This document shows, in pieces, positions 28,590 through 37,692 of a stretch of DNA of 45,621 nucleotides. The stretch's first letter is position 1. Each line of letters begins with the position of its first letter. A program made the translations under genes and the position numbers. The notes under the pieces are model-generated. The model made no database searches. It was not told the origin of the DNA and was given only the letters and a program-made list of their open reading frames with translations. This DNA is from Ichthyosporea sp. XGB-2017a (Eukaryota; Opisthokonta; Ichthyosporea). The stretch spans positions 21,432 through 67,052 of the forward strand of contig PDIM01000016.1 of NCBI GenBank assembly GCA_002811675.1, in the 5' to 3' direction.

Positions 28590-31500
28590 TTATATCTCCT
28601 CATTTAGTGTTATACACACGTCCCCAGTGTCAACTTCACAATCGTTTGCGTTGTCTTCTTCTGTTTCGTCCCCATCGTAGATCTTATCGACCTGCAATTT
28701 GCGCTCCCACGTTTCCTTGATTGAGACCCAGCAGGCTCTATTTTCCTCCATTCGCTGAACGCGATCCGAAATAGATGGTAGTAATTCTGCTAATTTGGTC
28801 CAAAGTGGGTTGACAATGTAATCAATAAAATTGATATTCATTTTCGCCAATTCTAGTTCATCCTTTACATTCATGAATTCTGTAGGTTCCAGACCTCGTT
28901 CCTGCTCTAGTTTATACTGATTTTGAAACTCTTGTGATACTAGCACTGCCCATTGGCGACTGTATTGAGGCTCAAAGCAAGGGTTTGCCAGATCGGCCGA
29001 ATGAACAAGTGTATCTACTAGAGTCTGGGAATCTTCCTTTTCAAAGTTTTCAAAAGAAGATATGCGTTGCAGCTGAATCATAAAATCAAAATGTTTGGCC
29101 ATATCAGTCGACAGGATGGCAGTAATTATAGTCTTTTTAACGTCTGCTCTTGATTTCGAATCCAGGTTTTTCAAAATGTCTGAATCTTCTTCAGAAAGAA
29201 TTTTAAAGCATTGTGATGCATGGAAATTTTCCAATACGGAAATATCATTATACTGGATCGCTAAAGGGGATTGGCTTACAATGTGATAGTTATTGTTTAC
29301 CCCATCATGCCCGATATCATGGGTGAGTGAAGCTATATAGAGGGCTAAAATATCCAGAAAGTCGAGTTTGTGCATGCACCCGCTCTTTAGCAACATGTAA
29401 CAGCCATGCAAAACGGAAAATCCATGATGGAAGTTGTGATAAGGCGGTGAGTTGTAACCAGCATCAACCTTGACAAGAAAACTGTAAAGCGTTGATTCCT
29501 CAATTCCAAACTCATTATTCAAACCCAGTTCATTAAATATAAAGGCAGAGTACTTGAAAATTGTTTCTTTTGGCAGAGCGAGAACATCAATATCCCAGGT
29601 ATTAATAGATTTGTGGTACTCTGGAACACTGGCAAACAGTGTCGATTTAAATTTACCATGAAGCTTGTTCTTGCTACTATTTATCTTCCCCAGCATCTCA
29701 TTATTAGGAATATTGTCATTCCCACGAACATAACTACCCCCCCTCTTTCGTTTTCTATCAATAAATTCCGATAGGTATGCCGTTCCCGGCTTTCCGGAAC
29801 TATTGATATCTTCAAATGCCGCTTCTAAAGCGCGTTTTTCAATGATTACAGAGAGTTGGGAACAAAATGTTTTAAGCAGGTGTTCGTCGTCCTCGTTAAA
29901 CGCCTTGCAATGGCCTATCAAAGGCTCTTTCTTGTTGGCTGCGAGAACGACCGCTACAACTTGGCTTGTCATATTTCGCACTGACATTAACAATAGACTT
30001 CTGGTATCGCAGCCGGTTTCAGAATCTAAAGCAGACTTATAGTCTGAATACGGCGCTTTCCGCATATCTGGTATATTGATTGTTTGCCCACTATGAGCGC
30101 ATCTTCCAATAAGTCCAAAGTATATTGGTATGCGCCGAACCCCATTTGTTGATCCTGCTTCTTTTCTCCAAATTTGTTGCCGCATATGGTCAACAAAATA
30201 CAATTCTACCAGCTCTGTTTCCAGAAGCTCATGCGCCGAATCACATATCATATCAACACCAACGTCATAGCTATCCTCGAGTAAGACGACTTTGAAAATC
30301 TCATAAAGTTTTGTAGTTAGCTTTTTGGACTTCATGAGATTGTCCCATGGTTTGTCTACCAGATAGAAAATATCGCCGCTCAGAATGAAAGAAATGAGAA
30401 TGAATACAGCAATTGAGTACCAAGTAAAAGCCAAATCTCGTTTTGCTTGGTCAGAGTTAGCTTCTGCTTCCGAAATATACACAGAAGAGTTGGCGTATGC
30501 GTAAAGGTGAGTATCCAGCTCCCTTATAGAGCTTCCGGGTACAAACCCATTACAATCCAACCCAGCTGGAATATATGGACACAATTTTCCTGAGTCACAG
30601 CAAGAGCATTCCACGGTTGAGTTGACCACAAGATAGTAGGTGTGTGGATTGTCAGAATAGAATTGTGATAGCACTCCGCTATAATCAGCTTCCCCGTAGT
30701 GTACAGAGAGTTCTTTCATCCCATTGATTCCTCCTGTCTCCCTGTGATAACCATCCCAGTCCACCCAAAAAGATGTTCCTACTACGATTAGTAGAACGGT
30801 AAACATTATTCTTTGACACACAATGTCACTTATTCGAATGCTTTGCTTTTCATTGGCACTGACATTATCAACCTTCCAGAAAGAATTTATCTTTGTGGCT
30901 TCCATCATTCTCTTGAATGATACCATTTGCATAAAGCGCATGGTCTTTACGAAACGGATAAGTTTCGCCCCTCCCCTCGTTGCCCTCCCAATCAGCAAAT
31001 GATACAATGGGTAGTTTTTCCAAGCATCGAAAAAGAAAGAAGTGGTAGGAATAATACTGACTGTTGCCAGCAAATCAAAGAGCATGTACATACTAGGAGT
31101 ATAGTCGGGTTTGCAAGTCATAAATATAACATTCTCGAGTAGAAAGAACAAAAAGACAATGGAGTAGGATATTGACACTCCCTTGTCGTACGTCATGTCT
31201 AGAAAAGCAATGTTGACATCTTCCATTATCAAAGCGTAAATTGTCAAGATGCCATACCACGCAACTACGTATGGACTACCCATTATTTCCATTACCGTTT
31301 CCCTTCGAGTCTTTCTCCCCTTCTTTGTCAGCTGTAGTGAATCAAAGAAATCTACGAAATGCGATTTACGCCTTTTTTGTTTCCATTCTGACGCATTGAA
31401 ATGTAAAGAATTCTGGCGCACCACATATTGTTTCCTTCTACTTAAATCCTCTATTCCCATTTTAAGTTTTGTTTCATCTGACAAGAAGCTGCTGTCATCG

Positions 31501-31847
31501 GTATACGGAAGAAGAAGATTGGGCATCGATGGGTAATGGTAAACTTCCTTTTCGTACTGCACATTTAGTATCTTTTTGGAAGACAGGTCGACCAAAGACC
31601 CAGCTTTCTTTAACTTTCCATCCCGTTCCCCATGCAATTCTTTAAATCTATTCACTTGTGACATTGGTGCGGGAAGAGAGATATCGTCTTCGAACCCCAC
31701 CGACTTCCTTGCCTTTTGTTTATCCTTCTTTCCCCGTTCAGATTTCGTAGGGGTCACACAATCCTTTGGGCTACCTCTGGATAAGGAAGCAGGACTGCCC
31801 GTCCTCTTCCCTCCACCCCGCTCTGGGGGTCTATCTTTTTCCTTCAT
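28590..31847 (-). CDS. Channel-like 6-TM / GAF / cyclic nucleotide phosphodiesterase
   Basis: 1085 residues, no intron. Residues 1-190 are a basic, disordered N terminus. Six membrane helices follow at about 193-216, 224-245, 253-273, 288-312, 341-361 and 472-496. The fourth carries R288, R291, K295, R298, K301 and R304 at mostly three-residue spacing, like a voltage-sensor S4. A 110-residue loop with several cysteines joins helices five and six; no GYG-type pore signature is seen. A GAF domain (about 520-680) with an NK...F...DDE motif precedes the class I PDE domain (about 755-1050). That domain has YHNFHHGF (H804, H807, H808), HDIGHDGVNN (H843, D844, H847) and HSADLANP. The metal ligands are intact, so it should hydrolyse cAMP or cGMP at a membrane. 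Confidence 0.9.
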   Translation of the reverse strand: MKEKDRPPERGGGKRTGSPASLSRGSPKDCVTPTKSERGKKDKQKARKSVGFEDDISLPAPMSQVNRFKELHGERDGKLKKAGSLVDLSSKKILNVQYEKEVYHYPSMPNLLLPYTDDSSFLSDETKLKMGIEDLSRRKQYVVRQNSLHFNASEWKQKRRKSHFVDFFDSLQLTKKGRKTRRETVMEIMGSPYVVAWYGILTIYALIMEDVNIAFLDMTYDKGVSISYSIVFLFFLLENVIFMTCKPDYTPSMYMLFDLLATVSIIPTTSFFFDAWKNYPLYHLLIGRATRGGAKLIRFVKTMRFMQMVSFKRMMEATKINSFWKVDNVSANEKQSIRISDIVCQRIMFTVLLIVVGTSFWVDWDGYHRETGGINGMKELSVHYGEADYSGVLSQFYSDNPHTYYLVVNSTVECSCCDSGKLCPYIPAGLDCNGFVPGSSIRELDTHLYAYANSSVYISEAEANSDQAKRDLAFTWYSIAVFILISFILSGDIFYLVDKPWDNLMKSKKLTTKLYEIFKVVLLEDSYDVGVDMICDSAHELLETELVELYFVDHMRQQIWRKEAGSTNGVRRIPIYFGLIGRCAHSGQTINIPDMRKAPYSDYKSALDSETGCDTRSLLLMSVRNMTSQVVAVVLAANKKEPLIGHCKAFNEDDEHLLKTFCSQLSVIIEKRALEAAFEDINSSGKPGTAYLSEFIDRKRKRGGSYVRGNDNIPNNEMLGKINSSKNKLHGKFKSTLFASVPEYHKSINTWDIDVLALPKETIFKYSAFIFNELGLNNEFGIEESTLYSFLVKVDAGYNSPPYHNFHHGFSVLHGCYMLLKSGCMHKLDFLDILALYIASLTHDIGHDGVNNNYHIVSQSPLAIQYNDISVLENFHASQCFKILSEEDSDILKNLDSKSRADVKKTIITAILSTDMAKHFDFMIQLQRISSFENFEKEDSQTLVDTLVHSADLANPCFEPQYSRQWAVLVSQEFQNQYKLEQERGLEPTEFMNVKDELELAKMNINFIDYIVNPLWTKLAELLPSISDRVQRMEENRACWVSIKETWERKLQVDKIYDGDETEEDNANDCEVDTGDVCITLNEEI

Positions 31848-32713
31848 TTACCTTCACTTTAAAGGTGCCCTTCCTCCCAAATATTTCTCACGCAAATCAA
31901 TGTTCAACAGATATAAAACATGTATTAATAATCAGTTGCTTGAATGCTTTTTGCTTTTTACAACCCCCCAACTACCAATTACAAAAGTAATTGAGAAACA
32001 GCAAAGCGCAGTTTTCTGTAAGTTAGAGCATATAGACCATGACTCTTGAACCAAAAAGCACTAGACATAACACACCCAATAGAAAAAATAATCAACTCCT
32101 CTTTTGTACTGCAGTCTGCGGATATTCTGACTCTTGCATACAACTAAATCAACAGCTCACGAGAAAAACTGTACTCGAGATCCCCACAAAACCCTGCCCT
32201 ACAACGTTTCTTTAAATCGTCTGCTAAACACAACGCCTCTAATGATTATCGCTTCATTAACACTGCATCTATCTTTTGTACGTCCAGAAGACTGAATGAA
32301 CAATTATCCAACTAATAGCTCTGTTGTAGCTGTGGTAGTTGCGTCATTAAAGCTTCACTGCAAAGCAAAGCTGGCTATCTGCCAGGCTGGTCTAATTAAT
32401 TGCACATTGCACCCACAATGAATTATAATAAACAGTTAATATATAATTTATATAATATCATGAAGTACAGTGTAAATATTGCCTTATATGGTATATTATC
32501 TCTGGTTATATATGTTAACTAATTATAAGCCCCTTGCCATACCATAACAGGAAGGCCACGTGGATGACCACGGTGTTCCTGCTGAGTGAGCTGTGTGCTG
32601 TGATTGATTAGAGCAGGGAATAGTTTAATAACAGATTATGTACATCTTGCACATTGGACGAGGTAGAAACTTTACTTGCGATATACTCGGCGAATGGGAT
32701 TTTCAGTCAAATA
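31848..32713. other. Intergenic region upstream of the phosphodiesterase
   Basis: 870 bp, AT-rich, with no supported gene. AAACCCTGCCCTA occurs near 32190, about 340 nt upstream of the phosphodiesterase start. It also holds the 3' flank of the F-box gene. Confidence 0.45.
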
Positions 32714-33979
32714 TTACGAAAGGACCAAAAGATCATCAAACGTTCTTAAAGAAGGTTTTCCAGGATCAATTTCTTCACCTCCAAACATAATGACACGATC
32801 AAGACAAACCGAATACGAGTAAAAGCCTCGGGCAGTGATTCCGTCCTCGTCACTTCCAATTGGCTCAGGAGCCTCTATGTGACACATGCGCCATTTCAAA
32901 TCCCTTGTAGTCAAAACCTGTGCCGAGCAGAATTCCTCCAAAGTAGAACACGGGTAGCCCCCGTACACCATAATTAAATCCCTGAATACCACAATGGATT
33001 GACCCCACTTTGCCGGAAGAGAGACATCGAAAAGACCGTCAAAATCGCTTTCCTGACAAGCAATATTGTGCCCGACATTTCTCTCTTTCACAATCCATTC
33101 CGCGTTCTCAACGTCAAATACCGCAGTGTCCCCAAGATCCCCAAAATTGCCATTGCGCCCGCAGAGAATCAACAAGTTTCTTCCAAGCAATGCCTGAGAG
33201 TGATTATGCCTTAGGACAGGAGGCCTTCCGTGTGTTGCTATTTTATGCCACCGCCATGATTTCAAGTCTAGTTTATAAATATCCTTGAGCAAAAATTCAG
33301 GCACATCAGAGCGACAGCCGTAAAATCCACCAAACAGGTACATGCAATCTCGCTTGCCATCCCAAGTAAGGCAGTGTCCAACTCGTTTGGCGGGCCATTC
33401 GCCGCTCACGCGGGGCTTTGTCCAATGCAGTGTCTCCAGATTTAGTAAATAAATGTCATTGAAAACAACAGAGCGTTCTTGCATCCGGTACAAGTGTATT
33501 CCTCCATAAAGGAGCGCAGTCTGTTTGTTAATCAATACAAACGTTGAGAATCCTCTTGGTGAAGGGCCCTCACCTGTGGGCCGAAGTCTTTCCCAGGAAT
33601 GGCTCATGATATTGTACGAAAACACATCATTAAATGCACTCGTACGATCAAAAAGCCCTCCAAATACAATGAGCCTATTCTTGTAGTACACCGAGCTGGC
33701 ACCCCATCTTGGCTGTGGCTTCTCCCCTTCGGGATTTCGTTTTAATTCCCATTTCAGTTTCCCACTCATGATACGATCCCTGAACTTGGCCTGCAAAAGA
33801 TCAACAATCTTCTCACATACTTTATACCACTTCCGGCACACCAACGCTGCATTCTGCAATTCTCCATGTGGATTCAGGTGCAAAAGCACCTTTTCCAAAA
33901 TCTCCCCCGGTAAGTTCTTTATCGTGCAGCATTGCATTCCTTCGCCACTGATAGATTTACTTTCCAACTCAAGCACCAT
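32714..33979 (-). CDS. F-box/kelch protein, FBXO42-like
   Basis: 421 residues from ATG 33979. An F-box lies at about residues 15-60 (IKNLPGEILEKVLLHLNP, then ALVCRKWYKV). Six or so kelch repeats follow, each with a glycine pair and a downstream tryptophan: RLIVFGGLFDRTSAFNDVF, ALLYGGI, CMYLFGGFYG, LLILCGRNG, IMVYGGYP and VIMFGGEE. The order F-box then kelch propeller and the spacing fit FBXO42, a substrate adaptor of an SCF (Skp1-Cullin-F-box) ubiquitin ligase. The C-terminal disordered half of animal FBXO42 is missing. Target proteins cannot be guessed from sequence. Confidence 0.8.
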   Translation of the reverse strand: MVLELESKSISGEGMQCCTIKNLPGEILEKVLLHLNPHGELQNAALVCRKWYKVCEKIVDLLQAKFRDRIMSGKLKWELKRNPEGEKPQPRWGASSVYYKNRLIVFGGLFDRTSAFNDVFSYNIMSHSWERLRPTGEGPSPRGFSTFVLINKQTALLYGGIHLYRMQERSVVFNDIYLLNLETLHWTKPRVSGEWPAKRVGHCLTWDGKRDCMYLFGGFYGCRSDVPEFLLKDIYKLDLKSWRWHKIATHGRPPVLRHNHSQALLGRNLLILCGRNGNFGDLGDTAVFDVENAEWIVKERNVGHNIACQESDFDGLFDVSLPAKWGQSIVVFRDLIMVYGGYPCSTLEEFCSAQVLTTRDLKWRMCHIEAPEPIGSDEDGITARGFYSYSVCLDRVIMFGGEEIDPGKPSLRTFDDLLVLS

Positions 33980-34186
33980 GGCCCACTCTCTTAACAAGTA
34001 GCCTTTTTCTTTTTTCCTCTTTCTTGGTCCTACACAGCCACTGTACTCATTCTCTTCATCTCCCTTCCCAATATCTCTCTTCCTGTTCTCTTCCTGCTAG
34101 GTACCTGCCTCGGGTTGATTAGTTCAGTTAAAAAAACCAAGCAGATTTAAACAGAAAAGTCAGCTGCTATGATTTTCTTTGCGTCT

Positions 34187-34251
<65 letters not shown>

Positions 34252-34331
34252 CTTTTCTTCTTCTATTATTTTTCTGTTTGTTGCACAGTGCACTAATTTT
34301 TGTGGCAGCATAATTAGACAAGAGTTTTCGT
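33980..34331. other. Intergenic region with T tract
   Basis: 350 bp between two minus-strand genes: the promoter side of the F-box gene and the 3' flank of the M16C peptidase gene. Apart from the T tract nothing is recognised. Confidence 0.5.
34198..34249. repeat. Homopolymer T tract (52 nt)
   Basis: About 52 uninterrupted T on the plus strand, that is an A tract on the coding strand of the M16C gene starting 82 bp after its stop codon. The length may be uncertain in any assembly. Confidence 0.85.
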
Positions 34332-37300
34332 TTATTTCAATTGACAGATGTCTTCGAGACTATCCATCACTTCAATCGAGAAGGAAGCTTTGCGCATGTT
34401 GGCAACAATATCGCCAATATGTTCTGGGTTTGATGTAATGGCAAGGGAGCATTTGCCCGGTTCAAAAAGCTGCACGACATATTTGGATAGCACTCTTTTC
34501 AGATCTTTTTGAGTTACCGCCTGAACTTTGTTAAGATATTCTTTACTCTGTGCCCGTGTTGTGCCCTTGAAGTGTGGCAACACGAAATTTTCAAAAGCGG
34601 CCTGGCTGACCGTTTCTTCCGAGGCAATTTTCGAAAATATGCAACCGCTCTTTGCGGCCTCTAATTCATTTGGTGTGAAGTGCGAGACACCAAGGTCAAA
34701 GTATTCGATGAGCTTTTTCGATTGCTCAAAGGCCGCGAAAAAGTTTGTCGAACGATATAGTGTAAAGTAAATCAAACCTTGGTCCACACTCATAGAGAAA
34801 TCGGAGCTATATGCGTATCCAGACCCTCGAATTTCAACCCAAAAAATACCTTCAAAGAGAGAAAAGTAGGACAACAGCACTCGAAGGGCAGGGATATCGG
34901 GGTCATCGAACGATGAGGGGCCTTGACAGCAAGCAACCATATATGAAGACTCGCTAGATGGTAGGGATACAATCATTCCGTCAACGTTGGGGCTTTTACG
35001 CTCATATAGATTGGAGTCGCTCAATGTCTTTTGAGGGACGTACACGTCAGGTACGACAAAGTCCTTTCCACCACACGAACCGCTGAGAAAGATATTTTTC
35101 CAAGACGTCACCGGACTACCAAGCTCTCTCACATCTCCAATTACCTGTGCTATCATATTCTTCAAATTGCAAAGCTTTTTTCGGACACCATGAAGATCTT
35201 CAATAACTTTCTCAGGCTCTTCATTTAACCGTTTTACAAGTTGTTCCTTAAGAAATGCTTCTTGCCTCAAGACATTGCGTGCATAGTAGTTGCTATTTGG
35301 ATTATGAAAATTCATATCTAAAGAGATGACCTGGGCCATATCAAAGCTTTCTCTCTTGTGGTCGGGAATGTCGTTGATGAGTTTCATACAGGCAACCTTT
35401 AGACGATCTTCTTCATATACGGGATGAACTAAAAGGTCGTGGAACCACCCCAGCAATGCGTGATACTTGTTACAGTTTGCCTTCATGCGGATTTTAAAAT
35501 ATTGAGAAAACGGCCCACAGGAAAAGTGACTCGACCCGCCAACAATACCCAGTCCGGATTCGAAAGAAACTGTGTCTTCGGTAAGTGAGGCAATAACCTC
35601 ACTATGCGGCACGAGCTTTCCATCGCGCCGAACCGTCGTTTCAAAAAAGTTTGTTATAAACACCTGCAAGAACAGTCGCTCTTCTGGTGTCATATCAACT
35701 GTGCTAATATACAAGACAATTTCTACGAATTTTGTGGCCACTTGATCAATTTCGAGAATCAAAGGCAATTCCGTACTGCGTTCGTTGGCACTAAGTAGGT
35801 TTAAAAGTACCTGGTCACTTCGAGAATTTAAATTGTCATCAGGTCCGAAATTGGCTACACTCACCGGAATGGAATGAATTTTTGACATGTCTGGAACATC
35901 AAACTTGTCAAGAATGTATGATGGCACGACTGTAGAGTTTTTTCTCTTTGCTTCCTGAAGATTGGTACTCAGAAGCTGCATCTTCTGGTTTCCCATTTCC
36001 TTTTTACGCCTTTCCACACGCCCATGCTCCTCTGCCCTTAATTTTTCGCCAAGGTCGACACTTGGTCTCGCCATGATAGACACATATGGCTTGTTGATAA
36101 TATCAGTCATTAGCATTTCCTTCCAAAAAGACTCATCATACGTCAATAGCTTACGCAGTCGCTCAATGTAGTTGAAGCGATCTTCAGTATCTTCTGGACC
36201 ACTGCCATATAAAAAGTCAGGAATGAGACTATATACAAATGTGATGTGAGGGTTTGTTTCAATCATATTGTATACCTGCATACATTGCCTTTCAATAATA
36301 ACCTTCATACGCCCCATATCAAATCCCTCATCGTATACCTTTCTCAGAGTCACCAACAGCTGATTATCGATTTTTTCTAAATCGCTTTCAGGTACACCGT
36401 GGAAAGAGAGTACACACATGTCTTCTTTCCCTTCGTGAAGTTCAAATTCCACCTCACCGCAAAGAGGTTCTTCGGTCTCTACAAAGTCTATTTGCACCGG
36501 AGAAATGGAAGAGTCGCTCAGGTACTCCCACAGCATCTGGATGCAAATGACCTTTTTGAAATCGTTATACACCGGCCCGCGCCAGGCAATCAGAACCATT
36601 CCCGCATCTTCTTCCCCGCAAGGAAAATCTACAGTTTTTCTCACAGTCTCCTCAAATGGCGGAATTTCACCCGAAAACGGTCGTCTTTCATTTTTCTTCC
36701 ACCCATTCTCCACCAAATCCTGCTCAAGGGGCTCCACAGCATTAAAAAGATCTTCCAGGCCGATTTTTCCGGTCACAATCAAGTTTAAGTTTTGAGGTGT
36801 ATAAAACTTTTTAAAGTATTCACGCACCGTCTTACAATCAAGGTTACGAATATCCTCCATTACTCCCCCAGTCTCATAGACGTATGGCGTGTCTCTGAAT
36901 ATCTCTCGCCTCAATGCTAGCATTGCCAGATCCCCGTCAGTGTTATTCCTTCCCTGCATCTCACAAAACACCACACCCGCATCGGTGCCGTCCTCGACCA
37001 CATGATGAACCTCTGTGAGGAACGCTTCCTCGGAGAGGGTCGGGAACATGACATGATCCAGGTAGATGGGTAGGATGTTCAGAAATCCCTCGGTGCCTGC
37101 GGTGGTCAGCGTGTAGCAGGTGTGATCGATATCAGTCCACGCATTTGTCCCCCGTGACAGCGCTTTGTTTGCAAACTTGTCCAGAAGTCCTTTGAAGGGG
37201 TATTTCTTACTCCCGCAAAAGATTAAATGCTCCAGGCAATGTGGGCACCCATTATCTGATTCCCCCTCGGTAGCCAGCACAAAGTGGCCATTCACAATGC

Positions 37301-37421
37301 CATTGGACAATGTCTCGATATTCACATGAGTCACCCGCAACCCGGTAGTCTTGGACTGGTAGATTGTCACCTCTACCTCGTACAGCGACACAAACTGGGT
37401 CACAATATCAAATCCTTCCAT
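34332..37421 (-). CDS. M16C-family metalloprotease (YOL098C-like)
   Basis: 1029 residues, no intron. The inverted zinc motif HxxEH is intact (H61, E64, H65 in PHCLEHLIF), with a further glutamate about 75 residues on (E137 or E143 region) as third ligand. After it come GTNAWTDIDHTCYTLTTAG and the long two-lobed arrangement of M16 peptidases, related to insulysin and the presequence protease. Size and the HCLEHLIFCGS context suggest the group of yeast YOL098C and nematode C05D11.1. Mitochondrial targeting is not obvious. I chose ATG 37421; codons further upstream read through an AAAAC repeat and make a nonsense leader. It is divergent from NRDE2. Confidence 0.88.
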   Translation of the reverse strand: MEGFDIVTQFVSLYEVEVTIYQSKTTGLRVTHVNIETLSNGIVNGHFVLATEGESDNGCPHCLEHLIFCGSKKYPFKGLLDKFANKALSRGTNAWTDIDHTCYTLTTAGTEGFLNILPIYLDHVMFPTLSEEAFLTEVHHVVEDGTDAGVVFCEMQGRNNTDGDLAMLALRREIFRDTPYVYETGGVMEDIRNLDCKTVREYFKKFYTPQNLNLIVTGKIGLEDLFNAVEPLEQDLVENGWKKNERRPFSGEIPPFEETVRKTVDFPCGEEDAGMVLIAWRGPVYNDFKKVICIQMLWEYLSDSSISPVQIDFVETEEPLCGEVEFELHEGKEDMCVLSFHGVPESDLEKIDNQLLVTLRKVYDEGFDMGRMKVIIERQCMQVYNMIETNPHITFVYSLIPDFLYGSGPEDTEDRFNYIERLRKLLTYDESFWKEMLMTDIINKPYVSIMARPSVDLGEKLRAEEHGRVERRKKEMGNQKMQLLSTNLQEAKRKNSTVVPSYILDKFDVPDMSKIHSIPVSVANFGPDDNLNSRSDQVLLNLLSANERSTELPLILEIDQVATKFVEIVLYISTVDMTPEERLFLQVFITNFFETTVRRDGKLVPHSEVIASLTEDTVSFESGLGIVGGSSHFSCGPFSQYFKIRMKANCNKYHALLGWFHDLLVHPVYEEDRLKVACMKLINDIPDHKRESFDMAQVISLDMNFHNPNSNYYARNVLRQEAFLKEQLVKRLNEEPEKVIEDLHGVRKKLCNLKNMIAQVIGDVRELGSPVTSWKNIFLSGSCGGKDFVVPDVYVPQKTLSDSNLYERKSPNVDGMIVSLPSSESSYMVACCQGPSSFDDPDIPALRVLLSYFSLFEGIFWVEIRGSGYAYSSDFSMSVDQGLIYFTLYRSTNFFAAFEQSKKLIEYFDLGVSHFTPNELEAAKSGCIFSKIASEETVSQAAFENFVLPHFKGTTRAQSKEYLNKVQAVTQKDLKRVLSKYVVQLFEPGKCSLAITSNPEHIGDIVANMRKASFSIEVMDSLEDICQLK

Positions 37422-37692
37422 CCCCAAATAACCCCTTACAACCAAATAAAATTTCAACTTACGTGAACAAAAACAAATCAAAAATTCAAAACACAACAAA
37501 ACAAAAAACAAAACAAAAAACAAAACAAAAAACAAAACAAAACAAAAACAAAAGGCTGCAAATAAAGAGCGGCAGTCAATTTTTAATTAATTATTCCCTC
37601 CTTCCCTTTCCCTGGCGTTGTATTGGCTATTGTGTTCCAACCAGGCGGAGTCAGGGAGAGGGATCTGGAAGGATAGAGCAAGGGAAGGGGGG
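37422..37692. promoter_or_regulatory. Divergent promoter, M16C / NRDE2, with AAAAC repeat
   Basis: 271 bp between two start codons. An (AAAAC)n-type repeat fills about 37495-37555. ATTGGCTATT (a reverse CCAAT box, about 37622-37631) lies 70 bp before the NRDE2 ATG; the same ten bases recur at about 43142. Confidence 0.5.
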
